DNA from: Algoriphagus locisalis
GTDB lineage: Bacteria; Bacteroidota; Bacteroidia; Cytophagales; Cyclobacteriaceae
Direction of reading: 5' to 3'
DNA: 64,000 nt
Assembly (NCBI RefSeq): GCF_900116615.1
Contig: NZ_FPBF01000005.1
Coordinates: 69,552 to 133,551 of the forward strand
Within the stretch, counting starts at the first letter, position 1; each line of letters begins with the position of its first letter. This document shows, one piece after another, positions 16,880-25,248 of this stretch. The position numbers were made by a program, and so were the translations under genes. Under the pieces are notes generated by a model. That model was not told where the DNA came from. It saw nothing but the letters and a program-made list of their open reading frames with translations, and did no database searches.

Positions 16880-17665
16880 GTGAGAAATAAAGCTTACTTA
16901 TTTGTTATTTTGATCTATGCTTCATTAGCTTGGCAGAGTTCCTTTGCTCAGACCGATACTACAGCAATAGAAAATCAACAAGAGGTCTGGCCTGAATTGA
17001 ATGTCTATTATAGAATAAACGATAATTTTCGGATATTTTCTACGCTTTCGGGCACAAAAGAAAGTAGCTCTTCATACAGTGAAGGAGCATATTCCATCTA
17101 CTTAGATTATTTCGGATTGAAGGCACCCATTTCCAAATTAAACTTTGTAGGTCGTGAAGAGCAATTTCGGTTCCGCCTACGTGGTGGTTATTTGTATTCG
17201 AGAACTCCTCCCACGGTGGAAGATGAGATAAAATCCCACACCATAAGATTTCAGACTTCAAATACCTTTTCGATGAGCCCAAAGTTTAGAGCTTACTACA
17301 AGGGGAAATTGGATATGGTCATTTCTAACGGCGACTTTAATGCTAGGTATATTCCTCATCTCAGGCTGGAGCGGGATTTCAAAACCGAATATTTGACATT
17401 TTCTGGATACACCTTTGTGGAAAGATATCTTGACTTTCAGGGTAGGGATCTGGATAGAACCCGGGTTGCTGCAGGAGCAAATCTCAGGGTAAGTAAAATA
17501 ATCGATTTTGAGATTTATTATCTGTACCAGTTTAAAAATAAAGCTAATGTCCCCAATGTAATTGCTATAGGTTCCCGGTTGAAGTTTTACTTATCCAGAA
17601 AAGTTAAAGTTTCCGAGCCTGAAGCTGATCTTAGCCGACCCAGTATTGAGGGATCGAGTTTTTAG
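16880..17665 (+). CDS. DUF2490-like outer-membrane protein, 261 aa
   Basis: I prefer the GTG at 16880 because it places a normal signal peptide (VRNKAYLFVILIYASLAW, cut near SSFAQ). The frame is open back to an ATG at 16745, which would add a second hydrophobic stretch and seems less likely. The mature protein starts with EVWPELNVYYRINDNFRIF, typical of DUF2490 barrels, and continues with paired amphipathic strands (RFRLRGGYLYSR, KFRAYYKGKLDM). The role is unknown. Confidence 0.7.
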   Translation: MRNKAYLFVILIYASLAWQSSFAQTDTTAIENQQEVWPELNVYYRINDNFRIFSTLSGTKESSSSYSEGAYSIYLDYFGLKAPISKLNFVGREEQFRFRLRGGYLYSRTPPTVEDEIKSHTIRFQTSNTFSMSPKFRAYYKGKLDMVISNGDFNARYIPHLRLERDFKTEYLTFSGYTFVERYLDFQGRDLDRTRVAAGANLRVSKIIDFEIYYLYQFKNKANVPNVIAIGSRLKFYLSRKVKVSEPEADLSRPSIEGSSF

Positions 17666-17936
17666 GACTTGGTTATGTGGGGAGTTTTTCTCGTTTTAGG
17701 AGAATAGGGCTGATGTTAACTTGAAACCTTTAAAAATGAGCTTAAAGCGCAAGAATTTCCCCCAATGTTTGATTTTGAATAGCTTTTATTTTATTTTTAG
17801 TTAGTCCTTATTTATTTATGTGAAAATATTGAGGAAGAGTTATATTTTAAGCAGGGATGATTTCAGAAATAGCTTGAGTGCAAATTCAATAGAATTATAA
17901 AAAAGATCATTTAAATAACCCTTAAACTAGACCGCT

Positions 17937-18758
17937 ATGATTTTTTTCACTAGACTAAGAAACTCTATTTTCCTGATTCTTTGTATTACTTTCACAGCTA
18001 TGGCACAGGAGGAAAAAGAAGAAACTGAGGCCGGTAAAACCTCAGTGGAGCTCTCCCAGCAGGTGATGAATCCTACCACTTTAGCTTGGCAACTCCAACT
18101 TGAGGAATTCACCATTTTTGATACGGAAGGGCAGGATGGATTTGCTCAGAATTTCCGCTTCAGGGGAATTATTCCATTGCAGAAAGGATTGTTGCTTCCT
18201 TTCCCACAATTGATCCGTGTCATCGCATTTTTCAATACAGCACCTGGAGGGCCTTCAGGCCTAGGTGACGTGACACTTAACCAGTTTTTTATCCTTAGCA
18301 AAAAGAGCTGGGGGCAATTCGGAGCTGGATGGAATGCTACCATACCTACTCGGACTTCACCGGAATTGGGGTCAGGACAATTGCAACTGGGGCCAGCAGC
18401 TACAGTCACTTTTACCGATCTTGGCAACTGGCAGATGTATTGGATCTGGGAGAATTTCTTCTCGGTGACCGGGAATGACAAATACGGTTCCAACATGTTT
18501 GCCGTCCTTCAGCCCAATATCTTTTACACTTGGCCAAATGGAGTATATGCAGGGATAGAGCCAGAATGGCAAATAGATTATAAGACAGGAAAGGTGGCCC
18601 TTCCGATGGATTTCAGGCTGGGTTATATCTGGTCTGGCAAGTTGAAATACAATGCTTATGTGGAGCCGGAATTTATGATGTACCGCTCTGAAGGCTATAC
18701 CCGTAACCTCAACAATTTCGGAATCCGCTTTGGGTTCAGATGGTATTTGCCAATGTGA
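17937..18758 (+). CDS. Predicted outer-membrane barrel protein, MetA-like, 273 aa
   Basis: A signal peptide (residues 1-23, ending TAMAQ) precedes an acidic stretch and then barrel strands: GGPSGLGDVTLNQFFILS, WGQFGAGWNATIPTRTS, and a terminus FGIRFGFRWYLPM. The order SGLGD...FF...GPA resembles the gene at 11808, so the two are probably distant paralogues. It ends 15 bp before the repeat-containing protein at 18774 and is likely cotranscribed with it. Confidence 0.75.
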   Translation: MIFFTRLRNSIFLILCITFTAMAQEEKEETEAGKTSVELSQQVMNPTTLAWQLQLEEFTIFDTEGQDGFAQNFRFRGIIPLQKGLLLPFPQLIRVIAFFNTAPGGPSGLGDVTLNQFFILSKKSWGQFGAGWNATIPTRTSPELGSGQLQLGPAATVTFTDLGNWQMYWIWENFFSVTGNDKYGSNMFAVLQPNIFYTWPNGVYAGIEPEWQIDYKTGKVALPMDFRLGYIWSGKLKYNAYVEPEFMMYRSEGYTRNLNNFGIRFGFRWYLPM

Positions 18759-18773
18759 TTTAACTGCTGATGT

Positions 18774-21056
18774 ATGATTAAAAAAAGAACCAAAAAGTAT
18801 ATGCTAATGGGATTTCAGGAAATAAAGCAATCACTTGCTGCAGGTCTAAATGCTTCCTTTGAGAGATTTGATTTTAGGGACTGTTTGGTTTATTGTATTG
18901 TTATGTGGTTCGCTCTGTTTAATGTCATGGGACAGCAAGCTATTGCACAGGAGCTGGATTCGCTGCAGGATATTGGCTGGCCAAGGCAAGTAGAAAAAGA
19001 TGGGGCCACCTTGCTATACTACCAGCCCCAGGTAGATGGATGGGAAGACTACAAGGTTCTAAAAGCTAGGGTTGCCTTTTCACTGACCACTAGTGAGGGC
19101 AAGCAGGCCATGGGTGTGACATCCATCAAGGCACATACCCTCGTGGACATGGATACCCGAACTGCTTTTCTACAGGATATCATCTACGAAGGGGTGAGAT
19201 TTCCGGCTGCAGATGTGAGTCAGTCCAAAAATCTGGAAAAATTGTTTATTACACTTGCCCCTACCGGCGGGGAAACTTTTGGTCTGGACAGGATCATGGC
19301 AGATCTACAGCATGGAAAACCCCAAATCAAAACGGTTGAATTAAATAACAATCCTCCCAAGATATTCTCCAGTGATGAACCTGCAATCCTATTACAGGTA
19401 GATGGGGAGCCTGTTTTGGCACCTATAGAAAAGACTGACCTGGAATTTGTGGTGAATACCAACTGGGATTTATTCTATGAGAAGTCCAAAAAGAGCTATT
19501 ATCTGCTGGTAGATCAGGTTTGGCTTACTTCACCTAAATTAGAAGGGCCCTGGGTAACCACTGGAAAATTGCCAAACTCCATGAAGAAACTTCCTGAAGG
19601 GGAAAACTTTGACGAGGTGAAAAAAATGGTTCCGGCGCCTAAGCCTACAGTATCACCAAAAGTTTATTATTCCGATTCTCCTGCTGAGCTTATTTTATTT
19701 GAAGGTGAGCCTAAGTATGCGGCTATAGATGGGACAGAACTTTTATATGCTGTAAACACAGAGAACGATATTTTTGTAGATAAAGGAGGAAACCTGTTTT
19801 TTGTGTTGTTTTCAGGGAGATGGTTTAGTTCCGCCTCTTTGAATGGTCCATGGGTGTATGCTGGGATTGATCTGCCTACTGATTTTTCCAATATCCCGGC
19901 AGATTCCCCCAAAGCCAATGTACTGGTATCCGTACCGGGTACAGTGGAGGCTTCCGATGCGGTGATGCTTGCTCAGATACCTACTACAGCAATTGTGAAT
20001 AAAAAGGAAGCAGAAGCCAAGGTTAGCGTAAGTTATGACGGTAATCCCGAATTCAGACCTATAGCAGGCACCTCCATGTTTTACGCATCCAATACCCAGC
20101 AAAAGGTCATCAAATTGGATGATGAATACTATTTATGTTATCAGGCGGTATGGTTTGATTCAGCCGACCCAAAAGGACCTTGGAAGACTTCAGAGAAAAT
20201 ACCTGATGAAATTTATTCCATACCTCCAAGTTCTCCTGTCTATAATGTGACTTACGTGACCCAGACTGCCCAGAGTGACAGCACGGTGCAAAGCAATGCA
20301 GGCGGTGGCTATTTTGGGATGTTTGTGATGGGTGCAGCAGTAGGGGCAACAATCGCTTATGGTACAGGTTATTATTATCCGCCTTATCTTTTTTGGGGGC
20401 CATATCCTTACCCTATCTATAGACCCTGGCCTATGACCTATGGCGTAGCAGCAGTGTATAACCCTTGGACTGGTGGCTATGCTATGGGAAGATCAGTGTA
20501 TGGACCTTATGGTGCTGCTCATTCTGCTGCCTGGTATAATCCTGCTACCGGTCGATATGGGCGCTCGGCTAGCGTTCAGGGATGGTATGGGGGAAGAACT
20601 TCGGCAAGTACTTACAATCCCTGGACTGGAACTTACGCCCATACTAATCAGGGTCACAGCCCTTATGCTCAGTGGGGGAATTCGGTGGCTGCAAGAGGAA
20701 ATCAATGGGTTCAAACTGGGCATGTAAGCACTCGCGGGGGAACAGCAGCAGGCTTTAGAACTTCCGGAGGAAGACAGGGAGTGATTGCCCATGGAACAAA
20801 CGGTACAGTAATTCATACCGACAATGGGGTGTTTGCGGGGCACGACGGAAATATTTACAGAAGAAATGAGGGTGGTGGCTGGAGTCAGTATAACCATGGC
20901 AATTGGAGCGATAGAAGCCAATCTATTAGCTCCCCATCGCAACAGCATGTGATGTCAGGATTGGATAGGTCTCAGATGTCCAGACAGAGGGGACAGGTAC
21001 AGACTCAGCGATTCAATTCATTTCAGAGAGCAGGTGGAGGATTCAGAAGAAGATAA
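18774..21056 (+). CDS. Large exported protein with three GPW modules and a Gly/Tyr-rich tail, 760 aa
   Basis: A late hydrophobic segment (about residues 37-58, ending AIAQ) acts as signal or anchor. Three similar modules follow, each ending in W-(F/L)-(T/D/S)-S-x-x-x-x-GPW: the GPW triplets fall at residues 258-260, 358-360 and 468-470. The modules alternate 'phenylalanine/tyrosine strand - D-x-Y/F-Y-L - W' and could be small beta-propeller-like or carbohydrate-binding folds; related proteins are often annotated 'carbohydrate-binding family V/XII'. Residues ~510-760 are rich in Gly, Tyr, Ser and Asn with YNP(W/A)TG repeats, like an adhesive or matrix domain. A hydrophobic Gly-rich segment (FGMFVMGAAVGATIAYG) lies between. 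Confidence 0.7.
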   Translation: MIKKRTKKYMLMGFQEIKQSLAAGLNASFERFDFRDCLVYCIVMWFALFNVMGQQAIAQELDSLQDIGWPRQVEKDGATLLYYQPQVDGWEDYKVLKARVAFSLTTSEGKQAMGVTSIKAHTLVDMDTRTAFLQDIIYEGVRFPAADVSQSKNLEKLFITLAPTGGETFGLDRIMADLQHGKPQIKTVELNNNPPKIFSSDEPAILLQVDGEPVLAPIEKTDLEFVVNTNWDLFYEKSKKSYYLLVDQVWLTSPKLEGPWVTTGKLPNSMKKLPEGENFDEVKKMVPAPKPTVSPKVYYSDSPAELILFEGEPKYAAIDGTELLYAVNTENDIFVDKGGNLFFVLFSGRWFSSASLNGPWVYAGIDLPTDFSNIPADSPKANVLVSVPGTVEASDAVMLAQIPTTAIVNKKEAEAKVSVSYDGNPEFRPIAGTSMFYASNTQQKVIKLDDEYYLCYQAVWFDSADPKGPWKTSEKIPDEIYSIPPSSPVYNVTYVTQTAQSDSTVQSNAGGGYFGMFVMGAAVGATIAYGTGYYYPPYLFWGPYPYPIYRPWPMTYGVAAVYNPWTGGYAMGRSVYGPYGAAHSAAWYNPATGRYGRSASVQGWYGGRTSASTYNPWTGTYAHTNQGHSPYAQWGNSVAARGNQWVQTGHVSTRGGTAAGFRTSGGRQGVIAHGTNGTVIHTDNGVFAGHDGNIYRRNEGGGWSQYNHGNWSDRSQSISSPSQQHVMSGLDRSQMSRQRGQVQTQRFNSFQRAGGGFRRR

Positions 21057-21259
21057 AAACCTGTTATAAGGTGCTGAGGCTAATAATTGTCTTATTTCAT
21101 GTAAAATTTAAATTTTGTACTGTGTTGAATTCCAATTTGATACTATGATGAAAACCTGTTATTTTTAAAGGATCAGTTGAAATTTGTAAGTACAGGGATT
21201 GAAAAATAAATTACCCCAAATGATTTATAAATAAGTTTAATTTTTGATCACAAACCAAA

Positions 21260-21334
21260 ATGAAATCGAGCAGAAATAAATCATCTCACAGTGCGATGAA
21301 TATTAAAGTGCAAGATTCCATATGACCTTTAAAA
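21260..21334 (+). repeat. Two-copy 75-79 bp repeat, copy A
   Basis: ATGAAATCGAGCA at its left and AGATTCCATATGACCTTTAAAA at its right match the same two blocks at 50350-50428, while the middle differs. It sits in the leader of the DUF4136 gene, 16 bases before the ATG at 21351, so it may carry a regulatory or processing signal. Confidence 0.6.
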
Positions 21335-21350
21335 AACAAATTACAAGCGT

Positions 21351-21929
21351 ATGAAAAATCTATCTAAACAAGTAATGATGGGAGCTATGATGATGCTCTT
21401 CTCTACTCTGGGATTTGCCCAGGTCAAAAGTGACTATGATAAGGAGGCTGACTTTACAGCTTATGAAACCTATTCCTTTCAAGGATGGCAAAAAGATTCG
21501 GACAAGCAACTGAATGAGTTTGACAAGAAGAGAATTCTGGATGCACTTAAAGCTGAATTTGATTCCCGGGGACTGTCTTTGGTGGAATCAGGAGCTGATG
21601 CTGAGGTAGCCCTTTACTTGGTATTGGACCAAAAAACCTCGACTACAGCTTATACTGACTTTATGGGAGGCATGGGCTACGGACCGCGTTGGGGCTGGGG
21701 AATGGGAGTAGGAGGCATGGGTATGGCTTCGGCTACCACCACCTACAATGAAGATGACTATACCGAAGGTACCTTGGTGGTAGATATGTATGATGAGTCT
21801 GGGAAGAAATTAATCTGGCAGGGAGTGCTTACATCGGTGGTACAGGAAAAGCCGGAAAAAAGAGAAAAAACTATCCCTAAGAAGATCAAAAAGCTAATGA
21901 AGGAATACCCAGTAGATCCTATGAAATAA
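21351..21929 (+). CDS. DUF4136 domain protein, 192 aa
   Basis: A signal peptide (residues 1-24, ending TLGFAQ) is followed by a DUF4136 pattern: VKSDYDKEADFTAYETYSF, then ILDALKAEFDSRGL and the terminal TLVVDMYDESGKKLIWQGV. A Gly/Met-rich insert (about residues 104-128) interrupts the domain. There is no lipobox Cys, unlike many family members, so it should be periplasmic or loosely outer-membrane bound. The function is not known. Confidence 0.8.
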   Translation: MKNLSKQVMMGAMMMLFSTLGFAQVKSDYDKEADFTAYETYSFQGWQKDSDKQLNEFDKKRILDALKAEFDSRGLSLVESGADAEVALYLVLDQKTSTTAYTDFMGGMGYGPRWGWGMGVGGMGMASATTTYNEDDYTEGTLVVDMYDESGKKLIWQGVLTSVVQEKPEKREKTIPKKIKKLMKEYPVDPMK

Positions 21930-22024
21930 AAGGGAGGGGCAGTAGGGTTTGGTTTAGCATACTTGCTGCCCTTTATCCTTTTTTTGCAATTAGATTCTGC
22001 ACGGTATCATTTATTCAGATTTAT

Positions 22025-22600
22025 ATGAAGAGATTAATTTTTATCAATTTAATTCTTGTGCTCAGTCTGATGAGTAATAATTGTTTTGCCCAAGAGGAGG
22101 ATGAGGCAGAAGACAATGAAGAGATGGAGGTAGAAGAATCAGAAGGCAGGCATAGTATAGCCTTTGTGCTGGGGCATGCGCGAATTGGACAGGGAAGGGA
22201 TGCGGATGGGAACAGGCAGTTTACAGCGGTTCCTTCTTTTGCGCTGGATTATAATTATTGGATTTCAGAAAAGTTTGCACTGGGCTTGCACACAGATTTT
22301 TTGAATGAGAATTTCTTTATAGAAACAGAAGACGAAGGGCAGTTGATTGAGCGTGAACGTCCAATTGCACCGGCTATAATGGGAACTTACAAATCTGGAG
22401 ATCATTGGAGCTTTGGATTGGGTTTCGGTCGGGAATTCGCCGAGGGTGAGGATTATTTTGTGACCCGCTTTGCCATAGAATATGGTGTAGAGATCCGGAA
22501 TGGCTGGGAAGTATTGGGGTCTCTCACACAGGATTTTCGGGCAAATGCCTATAATGTCACTTCGATAGGTATAGGAATTGAAAAAAGGTTTGGGAAATAG
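22025..22600 (+). CDS. Predicted small outer-membrane barrel protein, 191 aa
   Basis: The signal peptide (ending NNCFAQ) is followed by a very acidic stretch (EEDEAEDNEEMEVEE, residues ~24-38) and then about eight amphipathic strands ending in TSIGIGIEKRFGK. The acidic stretch might bind cations or a basic partner. I do not recognise a named family. It closes the run of exported proteins. Confidence 0.65.
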   Translation: MKRLIFINLILVLSLMSNNCFAQEEDEAEDNEEMEVEESEGRHSIAFVLGHARIGQGRDADGNRQFTAVPSFALDYNYWISEKFALGLHTDFLNENFFIETEDEGQLIERERPIAPAIMGTYKSGDHWSFGLGFGREFAEGEDYFVTRFAIEYGVEIRNGWEVLGSLTQDFRANAYNVTSIGIGIEKRFGK

Positions 22601-22709
22601 TGCTTGTAGTGATCAGCATAGCATTATTTCTTTGCTGGGGTTTTTCTAAAAATCAGAACTTGTATTCTCACCTTAAAATTCAGACTTTTAACTATCCCCT
22701 GATCTCAAA

Positions 22710-23885
22710 ATGAGCCTTGAACTCAACTTCTTCAATTTCATTTACCTTTTCTCCTGCAGTTTTGGCTACGTTTTAGGAATTGTTCTGTTGACGTTTGGCA
22801 TTCGGAAAAAGTCACCAAATATCCTGATGGGCTTGAGTTTCCTGTTTTTATCCCATGGAATCTTGTTGGCCGGACTTATTGATTCGGGCTTGATAGTTCA
22901 TTTTCCTTCCCTTTACCGCACAGGGAATTTAGCGGGCTTGATTTACGCATTTCTCCCCTTTCTCTACATTCAATATACCTTGTTTGATGCCAAGTTTAAA
23001 CTTTGGCATCTCGTACATTTACTTCCGGCGATTATTTATTTTGTTGATTTTCTGCCGGTTTTTATGATGGATTTCGATAGTAAAACGCAGTTGATTCTAT
23101 CTGAATATCAAGATCCCTACCTTCTGGTAAGCTTCACTCAAAGTCGTTTTTTTCCGGATAATTTCCATACGGAATTCAGGACTATCTTGGTTAATTTCTA
23201 TTGGGTTCTCAGTGTTGGGTTAGTTTGGAGGTATAAATCCAAAAATCCGGTTTTAGGTGAAAAAAAGGATGTGTTACGCTGGATCCAAACCTACCTGATT
23301 CTGCAGTTGATTCTCTTTGTTCCTTTTTATCTCACTTTTCAAAGCTCAGACACTGATTTGGTATTTAAAGCAGTGCATTTTGGTGCCACTTTACTTGACT
23401 TATCCACAGCCTTGTTTCTACTTTACTTCCCTAGCATTCTATATGGGGCCGGCTATAAAGAGAAGGAAGCTCAGTCGAAGGATGCAGATTCAACAGAAAG
23501 CACAAGTACAGGCTCTGAACCCATAGAAGCCCTAAAAGCTGCAGAGATTGCTATGATTCTGGAGAAGAAATTAGCTGAAAAGGTGTTTTTAAAACAGGGT
23601 TATACGGTGTACGATCTGGCCAAAGACTCAGGGATTCCACATTATTTACTAAGCCAGTTTATTAACCAGAATTTGCGGGTTTCCTTTCCTGATTACATCA
23701 ATAAAGCGAGAGTTATCCACAGCTGTGAGCTTCTTGAATTAGCCCATACTGAGAATTACACCTTAGAGGCAATCGGCAAACTATCCGGATTCAGTAACCG
23801 GAATTCCTTTTCGGCTGCTTTCAAGAAGGTAACTGGGAAATCCCCATCAGTCTATCTGAAAGAGAAAGTTACCCTAGAGAAATAG
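22710..23885 (+). CDS. AraC-family regulator with membrane-embedded N-terminus, 391 aa
   Basis: Residues 1-250 contain about seven hydrophobic segments (7TM-like), then a Ser/Thr/Glu-rich linker, and residues ~275-388 form a double helix-turn-helix AraC domain (TVYDLAKDSGIPHYLLSQFIN, LEAIGKLSGFSNRNSFSAAFKKVTGKSP). This architecture, a membrane sensor joined to a DNA-binding output, is common in Bacteroidota. The protein may control the phosphatase-sulfatase genes that follow in the same direction; this is inferred from order only. Confidence 0.9.
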   Translation: MSLELNFFNFIYLFSCSFGYVLGIVLLTFGIRKKSPNILMGLSFLFLSHGILLAGLIDSGLIVHFPSLYRTGNLAGLIYAFLPFLYIQYTLFDAKFKLWHLVHLLPAIIYFVDFLPVFMMDFDSKTQLILSEYQDPYLLVSFTQSRFFPDNFHTEFRTILVNFYWVLSVGLVWRYKSKNPVLGEKKDVLRWIQTYLILQLILFVPFYLTFQSSDTDLVFKAVHFGATLLDLSTALFLLYFPSILYGAGYKEKEAQSKDADSTESTSTGSEPIEALKAAEIAMILEKKLAEKVFLKQGYTVYDLAKDSGIPHYLLSQFINQNLRVSFPDYINKARVIHSCELLELAHTENYTLEAIGKLSGFSNRNSFSAAFKKVTGKSPSVYLKEKVTLEK

Positions 23886-24142
23886 GCTTTAACTTCCGTT
23901 TTTATGCTCAAATAGCCCTGATTTTTGCAAGTTCCCGCACTGATGCCTAACAGGTGATTACTTCTGTTGTTTATCTTCGTTAGCTCAATTTATGGGGTAA
24001 GCTTAGATGTTTTGGATAAAGTTAACTGAAGGTTAAATTTTAGCTCTCATTAGATTTGATTGCCTTGTCTTTGTGTTTTGTAATTGCAATTTTTAAATTA
24101 TAGCATCTTTTTATTTATATTAATTCTTCAAATATTCAGATT

Positions 24143-25195
24143 ATGAGATATCGCTTCACAGGTAAGCTGCACCAATTAGGTTTTCTGCTTTTATCAGTTT
24201 CACTTATTCTTTCCTGCGAAACCCCTGATGGTACAAGCAGCAACACGGAGGTAGTTGAAGCAGTCGGCAATGAAGAATTAGTTTTGGCTTCATGGCAAGA
24301 TGGAGCAAAGGACAAAATCATAAACTGGGTAGATGCTACTACCACAGAAGGCTCGCCGGATTTTATTCCAGTAGCTGACCGGATCGCTGTTTTTGATAAC
24401 GATGGCACACTCTGGTCTGAGCAGCCTATGTATTTTCAATTGGCATTTGCTATTGATGAGGTTAAAAGAATGGCTCCCGAGCATCCGGAATGGAAGAATA
24501 ACGCTTCTATTGCAGCTTTGCTGAATGGAGATATGCAGGGCTTTCTTTCAGGCGGGGAAAAGGCTCTCCTGCAAACTGTGGCCATCACACACACTGGGAT
24601 GTCCACACAAGAGTTTGACTCTCATGTGAAAAACTGGATAAAAACTGCCACCCATCCCAAAACAGGTAAGCACTATAACGAAATGATTTTTCAGCCTATG
24701 TTAGAACTCTTAGATTTTTTAAGGGCGAATGAGTTCAAAACGTTTATTGTTTCCGGTGGAGGTATAGACTTCATGAGGGCATGGGCAGAAGAAGCCTATG
24801 GAATTCCTCCATATCAGGTAGTGGGGTCTATGATGGGATTAACTTATGTGGATTCTACAGCTAGCCCAGAGCTCAGAAAGACTCCCGAGCTGTTTTTCAA
24901 TGATGATAAAGCCGGAAAGCCTGTGGGTATTGCCCGTGCTATAGGCAAGCGTCCTGTTTTTGCAGCGGGGAATAGCGATGGAGACTATCAAATGCTGCAA
25001 TATACTTCTACAGGCGATGGTGCCCGCTTCGGAATGTATATCCATCATACCGATTCGGTGAGGGAAGTGGCTTACGATAGAGAATCCCATATCGGTCAGC
25101 TAAACAAAGGCTTGGATGATGCTGCTAAATACAATTGGATGATTGTGGATATGGCAAAGGATTGGAAGGTTATCTATCCCTATGAAATGAAATAA
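24143..25195 (+). CDS. HAD-superfamily phosphatase-like lipoprotein, 350 aa
   Basis: A lipoprotein signal ends LILSC with Cys25. Motif I is FDNDGTLW (about residue 89, two nucleophile/acid aspartates), motif II is FIVSGGG, and the late motif GNSDGDYQML supplies the Mg-binding acids. It therefore looks like a functional phosphohydrolase anchored in the periplasm or outer membrane. It lies 53 bp before the first sulfatase. The pairing suggests joint release of sulfate and phosphate from a substrate, but the substrate cannot be told. Confidence 0.85.
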   Translation: MRYRFTGKLHQLGFLLLSVSLILSCETPDGTSSNTEVVEAVGNEELVLASWQDGAKDKIINWVDATTTEGSPDFIPVADRIAVFDNDGTLWSEQPMYFQLAFAIDEVKRMAPEHPEWKNNASIAALLNGDMQGFLSGGEKALLQTVAITHTGMSTQEFDSHVKNWIKTATHPKTGKHYNEMIFQPMLELLDFLRANEFKTFIVSGGGIDFMRAWAEEAYGIPPYQVVGSMMGLTYVDSTASPELRKTPELFFNDDKAGKPVGIARAIGKRPVFAAGNSDGDYQMLQYTSTGDGARFGMYIHHTDSVREVAYDRESHIGQLNKGLDDAAKYNWMIVDMAKDWKVIYPYEMK

Positions 25196-25248
25196 GCCAT
25201 CAGTAGCAAACTTTATTTTAAAACTATAATCACTTTTAACTTATAACT

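Noticed and set aside
20493-20948. A 151-codon minus-strand frame inside the GPW-module gene
   Set aside because: Its Ser/Pro/Ile-rich sequence is the expected shadow of Gly/Tyr/Asn-rich codons on the other strand.
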